Shown one piece after another: positions 1 through 8,500 of a stretch of DNA of 64,000 nt. Position 1 is the stretch's first letter, and the number at the start of each line of letters is the position of its first letter. The stretch comes from GCA-020343675 sp964462945 (lineage in GTDB: Bacteria > Planctomycetota > Phycisphaerae > Sedimentisphaerales > Anaerobacaceae). A model generated the notes under the pieces. It saw nothing but the letters and a program-made list of their open reading frames with translations, was not told the origin of the DNA and did no database searches. Position numbers and translations under genes: made by a program. The DNA is taken from contig CAYWZW010000001.1 of NCBI GenBank assembly GCA_964462945.1, forward strand, positions 62,001-126,000, read 5' to 3'.

Positions 1-336
1 GGCGTCGGATCCGTGCGAGGAAGAAGAAGCACCTCCAGCCTGAGAATCGGTGACGTTATTGACTTCTGGCGGGTCGAAGACCTCAAGCGAGAAGCCATGC
101 TTTTGTTGCGCGCCGAAATGAAACTGCCGGGCAAAGCATGGCTTCAGTTCAGGATCGATCCGGAAGGGACTCATCTCGGCGAAGGCGCCAGCCGGAGCGG
201 GGGAAAGAACAAACTGTCGGTGAACGCCTACTATCAGCCCAGAGGCGTGTTCGGAAAGCCCTATTGGTATATGTTTCTTCCCTTCCATTTCTTCATCTTT
301 CACAATCTGATCAGACAGATCGAAAGAAGAAGTTGA
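1..336 (+). CDS. DUF2867-domain protein, 3' end (NmrA/SDR-like epimerase family), partial
   Basis: The frame is open from base 1, so the true start lies left of the window; about 111 residues remain. The visible part (LRIGDVIDFWRVE, then AEMKLPGKAWLQF, YYQPRG, and GKPYWYMFLPFHFFIF near the end) matches the DUF2867 domain that usually follows an NAD(P)-binding Rossmann domain in predicted nucleoside-diphosphate-sugar epimerase-like proteins. The Rossmann part is not in view, so cofactor use cannot be checked. An internal GTG or ATG near base 13 could be called as a start but would leave only half a domain. The substrate is unknown. The gene ends 364 bases before the cytochrome cluster and is probably transcribed separately. 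Confidence 0.8.
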   Translation, partial: GVGSVRGRRSTSSLRIGDVIDFWRVEDLKREAMLLLRAEMKLPGKAWLQFRIDPEGTHLGEGASRSGGKNKLSVNAYYQPRGVFGKPYWYMFLPFHFFIFHNLIRQIERRS

Positions 337-700
337 CGGATTCTGCCAGCGGTCGCACCCCACCGACAGACAGTGAGAGGCGCCCCTAACGTAGCATACC
401 AACTCTCAAGAGTGAGAAAAGTAGTAGTAAACATTCCCATGTCTGAGAACTTCTAAGCCTTCCAAAATCAATCTCGCACTTTTTTTGGAACGTAAGTCAT
501 TGTACAAAAGAATGTTGTATTTATACCCATCAGAGCGTAGGGAATTGGTACATGCTTTGCACGGAACTATGTTCTGGTCGCAATAGCGATGGCCAGGCAT
601 ATTGCCTAAACAGCTAATCTTGCGTTCCGGCGGCCAGACTGGCCATGTTGCTTGCCTGCTGTAGAAGCCTACTTTCCGAAAGAGGTGGTTTTTCTCAAAA
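337..700. other. Intergenic region without a convincing gene
   Basis: This 364-base gap separates the DUF2867 gene from the cytochrome operon. Its middle (about 400-560) is richer in A and T than the flanks. The only open frame of note, on the minus strand at 406-600 (64 codons), resembles no family I know and lacks a clear ribosome site. The leader of the cytochrome operon must lie here, but I could not pick a confident promoter. Confidence 0.5.
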
Positions 701-1687
701 ATGGAAGATAGCGTGTTGCCATCAAGTCGTTTCCGATGCGGCCGCCCTTGGGAAATTCCTGCGTTGGTTATAGTATTGCTCCTGGCGTTGATATCAGCCG
801 GAGGAGAAGCTCATGTGAATAAAGAGGAATCAGATAGGAACCCCCATGGAAATCCGACATTGTGCTCCTCCTGCCACACGTCCCCCACTGGCGGCCGTCG
901 CAGTCTGCGCTTTAATGGGAGCATATCCCAACTGTGTCAGTCCTGTCACGACGGGCAGCTTGGCACGCGTGAGGTCCACCCTGTGAATCTGGCACCAAGC
1001 GCCGCGCTCGCGAGAAGAATCCCCCCCGATTTCCCACTGAAGGACGGAATGCTCACCTGTCTGACCTGTCATGACGTCACCCCGAGCTGCAAGACCAGCC
1101 AGCCGGCCGTTGCGCCCAAACGGAGGTTCCTGCGAGGAACTGATGTATCCCACCCTTTAGAGTTCTGTTTCCGCTGCCACGCGCGGGAGAGCTATCGTCC
1201 CTTTAACGCCCACGACCAGCTCGAAGCCAGCGAGCCAAAGACCGACACATGCGTTTGGTGCCATGTCGGCGCCGATGTAGCCTCCCGTTCTGAGGAAGAT
1301 GCTTCGCGTGCCCTCCGCGGCAAATCGTTTGGGATTTGCGCTAGTTGCCACCCGGTGGCTAAGGGCCACCCGAATGATGGCCCGCACATGGGTGCCGTCC
1401 CTTCGGCGGAAATGACGTGGTACATGTCCGCCTACGAGGTACAGCCTCAGATGAACCTGCCGCTAAAGCAGCTCTTGGAATATGTCCGCGCCGCCAAGCG
1501 GGCTCCTCGCTCAATACCCCTGGACGAGAGCAGCCGGATCACCTGTTATAGTTGTCACAATCCCCACGAGAAAGGACTCTTGCCGAATTGGAATCCTCGT
1601 TCAATTGGCTCGGAACCCAAGCACGCTGCAAATCATCGACTTCGTGCTCACGAAGGTCAGCTCTGTGTAGCGTGTCACCAAAAATGA
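701..1687 (+). CDS. Periplasmic octaheme c-type cytochrome
   Basis: A 328-residue protein with a hydrophobic segment at about residues 20-37, either an export signal or an anchor, followed by eight CXXCH haem-attachment motifs (CSSCH, CQSCH, CLTCH, CFRCH, CVWCH, CASCH, CYSCH, CVACH). Many motifs sit in doubled-CXXCH style contexts such as CHNPHEKG near the end. It should be exported unfolded and matured in the periplasm by the cytochrome c maturation system. It opens a five-gene run; the next gene starts 8 bases after its stop. The start is uncertain: the purine-rich stretch GAAAGAGGTGG lies rather far (about 12 bases) from the ATG. An electron-transfer role is well supported by the motifs. 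The partner and redox substrate are not known. It could feed or drain the b-type subunit encoded next. Confidence 0.88.
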   Translation: MEDSVLPSSRFRCGRPWEIPALVIVLLLALISAGGEAHVNKEESDRNPHGNPTLCSSCHTSPTGGRRSLRFNGSISQLCQSCHDGQLGTREVHPVNLAPSAALARRIPPDFPLKDGMLTCLTCHDVTPSCKTSQPAVAPKRRFLRGTDVSHPLEFCFRCHARESYRPFNAHDQLEASEPKTDTCVWCHVGADVASRSEEDASRALRGKSFGICASCHPVAKGHPNDGPHMGAVPSAEMTWYMSAYEVQPQMNLPLKQLLEYVRAAKRAPRSIPLDESSRITCYSCHNPHEKGLLPNWNPRSIGSEPKHAANHRLRAHEGQLCVACHQK

Positions 1688-1695
1688 GGTATTTC

Positions 1696-3612
1696 ATGGA
1701 GCACTTTGCTATCACCAACTGCGCGATGACTCCGAATCAGAAGTTCTGTAGAGAGGGCGTTAGCCCACCGATTAGATCATGGTGGGGCCAGCCCGCCAGA
1801 CGTAAGGCGGGCAAGTCCCATTCTAACTGGCTCGCGCCGGGTCTCCTGGCCCTGGTACTGACCGCCCTGCTGCCGCAGGTGCTGTATGCCGTGGACGCGG
1901 AGAACTGTCTGATGTGCCACCGCTTCCGGGGCCTGGCCCGCGTGGACAAGAAGGGTGACTATCGCCTTTTCTACGTGGACGAATCGCTCTTCAGCCGGGG
2001 TCCCCACGCACGTGTGAGCTGCAAAGGCTGCCATGCCGATATCGAGAAGATTCCGCACGATAATGCCAAACCGGTGGATTGCCTGCGGAGCTGCCACATT
2101 GAGGAGCCGACGCGAGAAATCATTTTTACGCATGCAAAGGTACACAAGGCCCTTGAAGACAGCGTGCACGCGCCAACGGTACAGAGCGGCACATCTCAAG
2201 CCAATCCGCAAGACTATCCTCAGTGCAAAGACTGTCACGACATCCCCCTCTTCCGGCCCGTGTCGATTTTCAAGAAAGTGCGAGCCGGCGTCTCCGAACG
2301 AGCCATCAGTCGCTGCACCCAGTGCCACACCGACGAGAATTTTGTCCGCTACTTTTATTCTCATGTCACTACCCGCCTCCACAAAGCTCGCGATCCTCGC
2401 GAGGTGGTCACCATGTGCGCCACCTGCCACGCCGACCCGGCGTTTGCACGGCGTCACGAACTCTCCGACGTGGTCTCGAGCTACCTGGAGACATACCATG
2501 GCAAGGCGGTCCTGTTCGGTTCGGCTCTGGCGCCGGACTGTCTGGACTGTCACGCCAGCCGGGACAGCGTGCACGAAATGCACGCCGCGACGGACCCGCG
2601 ATCCTCCATCCATCCCGAAAATCGCCCTGCCACGTGCAATGCACAGGATTGCCACGGTTCGGCCGGCCCGGCTCTGGCCTCCTTTGACGTCCACGCTAAT
2701 CGGGACTCCGGAACACACCCTCTTGAGTTTGGGGTGGGCCTGTTCTTCGTGGTTGCAACGCTCGGTATCTTGCTGCCCATTTTGACTCTCAACGTGCTCG
2801 GTCTCGTTCGGGAGCTGTTCCCGAGTCACCAAGCCGAAAAAGAGATTGAGCGGCTCACGAAACTTGCAGAGAGGAGGGCGGCCCGCGAAGGTGGTATCCT
2901 GCGTTTCGCCGGCGGACTACGACTGCAACATGCTTTTCTTGTCGTCGTCTTCGTGGTCCTGTGCTTGACGGGATTTCCCATGAAATTTCCCGAGGCGAGC
3001 TGGGCACCGGTGATCTACGATCTTTTCGGTGGGATCCACGGTGCTCCGATCGTTCACCGCATCGCCGGCGTGACGCTGCTGGTGGGCTTCGCCCTCCATA
3101 TTATTCTGATTCTGGTGAACGTCGGCCGGTCCCTGAAGCGCAAAGGGCAACGAGGACTTATAGCCTGGATTGGCGCGATCCTGGCCCTGCCGATGATACC
3201 CGGACGGCGGGATCTGAGCGATCTGCTGGTGTGGGCGAAGTACGTCTTTTTCCTGAGCCCCCAGCGACCCAATTACGGCCGTTTCTCCTGGAAGGAGAAG
3301 CTCGAGTATCTGGGACTCTTCTGGGGCATTCCATTGCTGGGTGTCACCGGCGTCCTGCTCTGGGCCGAGAGCATATCGAGTCACATACTCCCGGGCTGGG
3401 CGCTCAATGTAGCCTATCTGGCACACACCTACGAGTCTCTTCTGGCCGTGGCACACATCACGCTCGTGCACATCCCGGGCGTCATCGGCAGACCCGGAGT
3501 ATCGCCCATTTCCAGCATGATCCTCAACGGCAGAATCTCGCCGCGAGCGATAGCCGAAGAACACGGGGGCCAGGTGCACAGTTTCGATGCGGTGGCGGAG
3601 GTGGAGTCATGA
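1696..3612 (+). CDS. CbcL-like fusion: multiheme c domain plus membrane cytochrome b
   Basis: The frame is open from 1552, but ATG 1696 follows GAGGT by 5 bases and begins just after the upstream stop, so I use it (638 aa). Residues about 45-66 form a membrane or signal segment. Residues 70-340 carry six CXXCH motifs (CLMCH, CKGCH, CKDCH, CTQCH, CATCH, CLDCH) and two variants, CLRSCH (CX3CH) and CNAQDCH (CX4CH). Residues about 345-600 hold membrane helices with spaced histidines (LRLQHAF, IVHRIAG, FALHIIL, LAHTYES, VAHITLVH), as in the b-type subunits of formate dehydrogenase and NiFe hydrogenase. Such fusions are known as CbcL, an inner-membrane quinol oxidase of Geobacter metal respiration. 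By analogy it would pass electrons from menaquinol to periplasmic cytochromes. A short palindromic repeat (1791-1812) is translated as PARRKAG before the membrane segment. The stop overlaps the next start as ATGA. Confidence 0.87.
   Translation: MEHFAITNCAMTPNQKFCREGVSPPIRSWWGQPARRKAGKSHSNWLAPGLLALVLTALLPQVLYAVDAENCLMCHRFRGLARVDKKGDYRLFYVDESLFSRGPHARVSCKGCHADIEKIPHDNAKPVDCLRSCHIEEPTREIIFTHAKVHKALEDSVHAPTVQSGTSQANPQDYPQCKDCHDIPLFRPVSIFKKVRAGVSERAISRCTQCHTDENFVRYFYSHVTTRLHKARDPREVVTMCATCHADPAFARRHELSDVVSSYLETYHGKAVLFGSALAPDCLDCHASRDSVHEMHAATDPRSSIHPENRPATCNAQDCHGSAGPALASFDVHANRDSGTHPLEFGVGLFFVVATLGILLPILTLNVLGLVRELFPSHQAEKEIERLTKLAERRAAREGGILRFAGGLRLQHAFLVVVFVVLCLTGFPMKFPEASWAPVIYDLFGGIHGAPIVHRIAGVTLLVGFALHIILILVNVGRSLKRKGQRGLIAWIGAILALPMIPGRRDLSDLLVWAKYVFFLSPQRPNYGRFSWKEKLEYLGLFWGIPLLGVTGVLLWAESISSHILPGWALNVAYLAHTYESLLAVAHITLVHIPGVIGRPGVSPISSMILNGRISPRAIAEEHGGQVHSFDAVAEVES
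1791..1812 (+). repeat. Palindromic repeat family A, copy 1 (in frame)
   Basis: Two arms, CCCGCC and GGCGGG, flank the 8-base loop AGACGTAA, with one further G/C pair outside. The same sequence recurs at 4531-4552 and 8416-8437. It lies inside the coding frame of the CbcL-like gene and is read as PARRKAG. Three copies in one cluster in the same reading frame are unlikely by chance. Confidence 0.85.
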
Positions 3613-4478
3613 GCCATAAATCGGGCTTCTCGAGAAGAGGTCTTCTTTTCTTGTACGTTGGGATGTGGAGCATTCTGCTCATCGCGGCAGGCACGTGGCT
3701 GACCGTGTACCTCGTCGGAACTCTGGGCGATCCCATCGCAGGCACGGGGACGGAACCCGCCGACGCGAAAGTGTTCGACAGCGTCCTGGCACTGACCGAC
3801 AAGAAGGTCGTGCGTTACCTCGGGGAATGGGAATTCCTGGAGCCGAAGCTGCCCGGGCACTTCCACCATATCGGTCGCTGGTACCAGCCCGACAGGTGGA
3901 ACTTCTGCATTGACTGTCACGGACCGATTCCACATTCCCGGAGTCTGAAGGAACGCGCCTTTCTCAACATGCACAACCTCTTCATCTCATGCCAGATCTG
4001 TCATGTGCAGGAGACTGAGGGCGTCGCGCACAATCGTTTCGGCTGGGTGGACATGACCAGCGGCCAGCTCCGTCCAAATCCTCAGATGCTCAAGGGCGTC
4101 TGGGGGGAATATGGCGCAAAAATCGTCCCGCTGATGGGTTCCGAAGAGAATCCTCGACCTTTGAGTCTCGAAGAGGAGCAGGAATTCGCTGCGGAGTTCC
4201 GCCGGCGTATGAACGACCTGAATGACAGTCAAAAGGTAATAGGCAACAAGTTCATCCATAGGAAATGCGTCGAAAATCCGGTGCGGTGCAGCAGTTGTCA
4301 CGACGCGAAAAGTGAGTTCTTTCCCTACACGGCCCTCGGATACTCCTCGGAGCGAGCAGCCTTTCTCGTGAGCGCAGAGGTAGTTGACCTGGTCCGACGC
4401 TACGAGACGTTTCATATACCGCATTTGCTCAACCCCCAGGAGCAGCAGGAGCAGAGTACCGCAGAGGAACCCCAGTGA
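3609..4478 (+). CDS. Membrane-anchored tri-heme cytochrome c
   Basis: I use ATG 3609, which overlaps the stop of the CbcL-like gene as ATGA. The same frame is open from 2961, but that stretch shadows the upstream gene. The protein has 289 residues with a single N-terminal membrane segment at about 13-37 (LLFLYVGMWSILLIAAGTW) and no obvious cleavage site, so it is probably anchored with its body in the periplasm. Three CXXCH motifs are visible: CIDCH (Cys100), CQICH (Cys128) and CSSCH in the C-terminal third. Further histidines (HFHHIGR, HSRS, MHNLF) could serve as distal ligands. Its place after the quinol-oxidising subunit suggests a relay between that complex and soluble cytochromes. The C-terminus is rich in Gln and Glu. 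The family is not one I can name more precisely. Confidence 0.85.
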   Translation: MSHKSGFSRRGLLFLYVGMWSILLIAAGTWLTVYLVGTLGDPIAGTGTEPADAKVFDSVLALTDKKVVRYLGEWEFLEPKLPGHFHHIGRWYQPDRWNFCIDCHGPIPHSRSLKERAFLNMHNLFISCQICHVQETEGVAHNRFGWVDMTSGQLRPNPQMLKGVWGEYGAKIVPLMGSEENPRPLSLEEEQEFAAEFRRRMNDLNDSQKVIGNKFIHRKCVENPVRCSSCHDAKSEFFPYTALGYSSERAAFLVSAEVVDLVRRYETFHIPHLLNPQEQQEQSTAEEPQ

Positions 4479-5554
4479 GGTTGAAGTTGTACTCTCCACA
4501 AGCCAACATAGAGAGGCTGGCCCGCCTCTTGCCCGCCAGACGTAAGGCGGGTAAATCTAGCGGGTCGGCCGCCGGAGCTACGGCGTTTTCCGCTGAAAGA
4601 CACTGGATTGTGGCAATAGGATTGGTGTTGGTTCTTGGAGCGGCTTGCACGTCCGTCGCCGCCCAGCAAGGACCTGCTCCGCGAGAGAACGTCCAGGCAG
4701 TCAGGACGGCTAACAGGGTCGTGCTTGTCGGTCCGGAGGGAGATCCCTTCGACATGCCCAGCGACGCCGCAGTCGGGCGCGACGGCGACCTCTATGTCCT
4801 GGACGGAGTCCATCACCGCGTGGTGGTCTTTGATGCCGACGGCAAGTTCCGCTTCCAGTTCGGCAGCCGGGGCACCGGGCCCGCTCAGTTTCTCTTTCCG
4901 CTCGGGATCGCAACGGCAGCAAACGGAAAGGTCTATGTTGCGGATTCAGGCAATCACCGTTTCCAGGTTTTCGCTGCAAGCGGAAAGCCGTTGGACGCCG
5001 TCTCTCTGCCGGCCGTGCCGTCGGGGGCGCTTCCGGATCCGACGGACGTGGTCGTCGATCCCGCGCGTGAGCGGCTGTACATCGCCGACAACGACAACCA
5101 CCATATCTTAGTGTACGATCTGGCCGGCCGCAGCGTTGAGTCGGTCTGGGGCGGTCCCGGCCAGGACCAGCGCCAGTTCCGCTTTCCCTTCCTGATGGAT
5201 ATCTCACCGCAGGGCTATCTCCTCGTGGTCGAGCCGATCAACACGCGCGTCCAGGTTCTCAACTCCAGCGGCAAATTCGTCGGCTTCATCGGAGGCTGGG
5301 GGATCAAACCCGGCCGGCTATTTCGCCCCAAGGGCGTGGCGACCTGCGAAGATCGAGTCTTCGTGACCGACAGTTATCTGGGCAGCGTCCAGGTCTTTGA
5401 TATGAGCGGGAGCTTTCTCGGCGTGCTGGCCGACGCATCGGGGGTAGCGATGAAGTTCACCACGCCCACGGGAGTCGCCGCTGACGCGGGACGCCATCGC
5501 CTCTACGTCGTCGAGCTTAAAGCGAACCGGGTCTGCCGGGTGGACTTGGAGTGA
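4475..5554 (+). CDS. Exported NHL-repeat beta-propeller protein
   Basis: It starts with GTG at 4475, overlapping the previous stop as GTGA, and gives 359 residues. A hydrophobic export segment lies at about 46-65 (WIVAIGLVLVLGAACTSVAA), unusually far from the start because a palindromic repeat adds residues (read as PARRKAGKS). From about residue 85 to the end there are roughly six NHL blades with the usual pattern, for example YVLDGVHHRVVVFDADGKF, YVADSGNHRFQVFAASGK and YIADNDNHHILVYDLAGR. NHL propellers are binding scaffolds, and this one carries no haem motif. Its position between cytochrome genes suggests it holds or docks the electron-transfer proteins in the periplasm or at the outer membrane; this is inference. 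The next gene begins directly after its stop. Confidence 0.87.
   Translation: MRLKLYSPQANIERLARLLPARRKAGKSSGSAAGATAFSAERHWIVAIGLVLVLGAACTSVAAQQGPAPRENVQAVRTANRVVLVGPEGDPFDMPSDAAVGRDGDLYVLDGVHHRVVVFDADGKFRFQFGSRGTGPAQFLFPLGIATAANGKVYVADSGNHRFQVFAASGKPLDAVSLPAVPSGALPDPTDVVVDPARERLYIADNDNHHILVYDLAGRSVESVWGGPGQDQRQFRFPFLMDISPQGYLLVVEPINTRVQVLNSSGKFVGFIGGWGIKPGRLFRPKGVATCEDRVFVTDSYLGSVQVFDMSGSFLGVLADASGVAMKFTTPTGVAADAGRHRLYVVELKANRVCRVDLE
4531..4552 (+). repeat. Palindromic repeat family A, copy 2 (in frame)
   Basis: This has the same CCCGCC / AGACGTAA / GGCGGG palindrome as at 1791-1812, with the outermost base changed to T. It is inserted before the export segment of the NHL protein and read in the same frame, PARRKAG. 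Confidence 0.85.
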
Positions 5555-8500
5555 ATGACCATGCTGAGACTGGCGCTGCTGACTAAGCCCCCACACGTCT
5601 GTGCAGTACTCTTGCTGCTGACGTTGGGGGTGGATCAACCCGGCCTTGGCCAGGAGGTCATGCCCAATTCAAGCAAAGAGTGCGCCATCTGCCACATTCG
5701 GTGGGTACACGCTTTCGAGAGAACCGATCCGCAAGCCGGTCCCATGGAGATGGTTCTCGATCGCCAGGCCGGCAGCGGCGACATGTGCCTTTCCTGTCAC
5801 GACGGCTCCGTGACCGATTCGCGCTTCAAGGTCTGGTCAACGCGTCATCACACCACCGATTCGGTGCCTTCCGCCGCCGTGCACATTCCAACGGAGACAT
5901 TTCCTCTGGACGCCCAGGGCTGGATGACGTGCGCGACGTGCCACACGGCGCATGCCGTGCCCGACAGCTCTGATCTGAAAACCGTGATCTTTCTACGCCA
6001 GCCTAACGTTGACTCCTCGCTTTGTCTGGCCTGCCACCCTGAACACGCCGCGAAAAACGACTTCCAACACCCTTTGGGAGATGTCAATTATCCCATACCA
6101 CAGGAAATCCTGGAGGCCGGCGGGAAAACTTCGGCCGAGGGCCACACGGTCATTTGCCAGACCTGCCACGAGCCGCACGGAGCGAGAAACGCCTGGATGC
6201 TGGTGCTGCCGCCCTCGAAGCTTTGCATCGCCTGTCATACCGATAAGAGTCCGCAGACCGCCCCTCCGGCCGGTGCGCCGATGCACCATATCGGCCAGGC
6301 GTATCCCGGCTTCAAGCCTCCAGCCGGTTTACTGGACGAGAAGGCCACTTTTGGCTCCAACGGGGAGCTTTCCTGCCTTTCCTGTCACCGCCTCCACGAT
6401 GCGTCCGGCGCCAAGCCGCTGCTGATTCGAAAGAACCAGGACAGCTCTCTTTGTCTCGACTGCCATGAGAAGGAAAAAGCGGTTCTCGAATCCCCTCACG
6501 ATCTTCGCCTCAGCTCTGCGGACACGGTCAACGCCGGCGGCCAGACCGCGTCGGCGTCCGGCCCCTGCGGCGCATGTCACCGCATCCACGGCTGGGCGCG
6601 GGACGTCCCGGAAACACATCGGCCCCACAGCTCCGGATGCATGGAGTGTCACCAGCCGGGGGGACCCGGTTCGCGCAACCGGCCCTACGTGGACGCGCAC
6701 CCCGTGGGAACACCTGTGCCGGAGGATATGCCCGCTCCGCTGCCTCTCGACGAAGCCACAAGGAGTATCGGCTGCCTCACCTGCCACGATCCGCACAGCC
6801 CGCGCCGGTCGCAGGCCGGCGCCGAAGCGGCGCTCGCCCCGCCGGCTGGTTCTTCGGCTGCCGCGCCGCGCTCGTTTTTGCGGCACGAAGGCTCGGGGCT
6901 GTGCGTTCTCTGCCATGATGAGCACACCGATCTGCCGGGCCAACCGCACGATCCGGCAACGTTCGGGCCGGCCGCGTGCGACAGGCTCGCCCTGCATCCT
7001 TCCGTGGGTCCCTGCCGGGTGTGCCACACGACCCACAATGCCCGGGGCCCCCACCTCTGGGCCCGGACGCCGGCAACCGCCCCCGTGTCTTCTGGCGAAG
7101 ACAGAAACGGGGGCCGGATCGCCGATCTGTGCGGCGCCTGTCACCAGGACAAGCTGGGCGTGCAGAATTCCGTGCATGACCCCGCTTCAGCCGAGTGGGC
7201 ACAGAAGCTTGGCTTCGTCTCCAAAGGCTCGTGCATCGACTGTCACCCGGTCCACGATCCCAACGAGGAAGGTGGAATCTGGGGAGCACTCATGATAATT
7301 GGCGATTTTCAAAAGGAAGATTTTAGACGGGATTTACAGGACCATTCTGTTATCCTGTCAAAAAATATCGAAAATCGAAAATCGAAAATCGAAAATCGAT
7401 CCTGTGAAACCTGTCACCGAGCCGGGGCGCCGGGCAAAGCCATGGAAACGGAGCACATCGGAAAGACTCTCGCGACCACCATTGAGAATCTTCCCGAAAA
7501 CATGCGGGTGGATCCTGACAGAAAAATTATCTGTACGACGTGCCACGACATTCACCAAAAGCCGCAGAGCCCTAAACTACTTGTCGCCCCCGTTCCCAAT
7601 CTCTGTGACATCTGCCACAAGGACAAGCTGGGCATACAGGGGTCCGTGCATGACCCCGCGACAGCCGAGTGGGTGAGCAAGCTCGGCTCGCCTGCCGGCG
7701 GCCAGGGTTTTGTCTCCAGGGGCCCCTGCATCGACTGCCACCCCGTCCACGGACCGAGGGGCAAAGGCGGCATCTGGGCCGCCATCGGCGGCGAAGACAC
7801 CTCGGCGCAGTCCTGTGAAACCTGCCACCGGAGCGGAGCACCGGGCCAAGCGGTGGAAACGCCGCATCTAAGGAAAATCCTCGACACCATGCCTGAAAAC
7901 CTGCCGGACAACATGACGGTGGACCGCGAGAGGCGGATCGTGTGCACGACCTGCCACGACATCCACATGACGATTGGCGATTGGCAATTGGCGATTGGCG
8001 ATTTTCAAACCAGTCTGCCGACAGGCAAGATCGCAAATCGAAAATCCAAAATCGAAAATCGGTCCGGCCCCTTGCCGGACTCCGCCTCCTGCGGGCCTTC
8101 AGGGGTCTGCCTGGTCTGTCACCGGCAGGCTCAAGGGATCATCGGGACACTTCACGATCTGAGGACGTCGGCGCCGGACGCTCGCAACGTGCGAGGCGAG
8201 ACCGCCATCGAGTCCGGCCCCTGCGGCTCCTGCCATTTGGTGCACCGCGACCCCAGCACCGGTGGCGTGTGGGCACAGGGCTCAACTCTTGAAGGCAAGT
8301 ATGGCACCGGCCTGTGCACCTGCTGCCACCGCCAAGGTGAGTGTGCATCGACACGCGTCCCGAAATACCTCGATCATCCCGATGTACCCCTGGTCAACCG
8401 CGCGCGGCCCGACCAGCCCGCCAGACGTAAGGCGGGCCAGCCAGGATACGCGCCGACCTTCGACAGTCGCGGCCAGCCGTCGCCGACCGGAGCCATTTCC

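Noticed and set aside
406..600. 64-codon frame on the minus strand before the cytochrome operon
   Set aside because: No ribosome site and no similarity to a known family; AT-rich DNA gives open frames easily.
1552..1695. N-terminal extension of the CbcL-like gene
   Set aside because: It overlaps the octaheme gene in another frame; ATG 1696 has a ribosome site and fits the signal segment.
1777..2832. 351-codon frame on the minus strand
   Set aside because: It lies opposite the c-heme domain of the CbcL-like gene and has no recognisable protein features.
2961..3608. Long N-terminal extension of the tri-heme gene
   Set aside because: It shadows the cytochrome b coding part; the ATGA overlap start at 3609 is far better.
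7366..8061. Possible CRISPR-like array of AAAATCG units
   Set aside because: The units are 7-8 bases, adjacent without spacers, and translated inside a gene; no cas genes are present.
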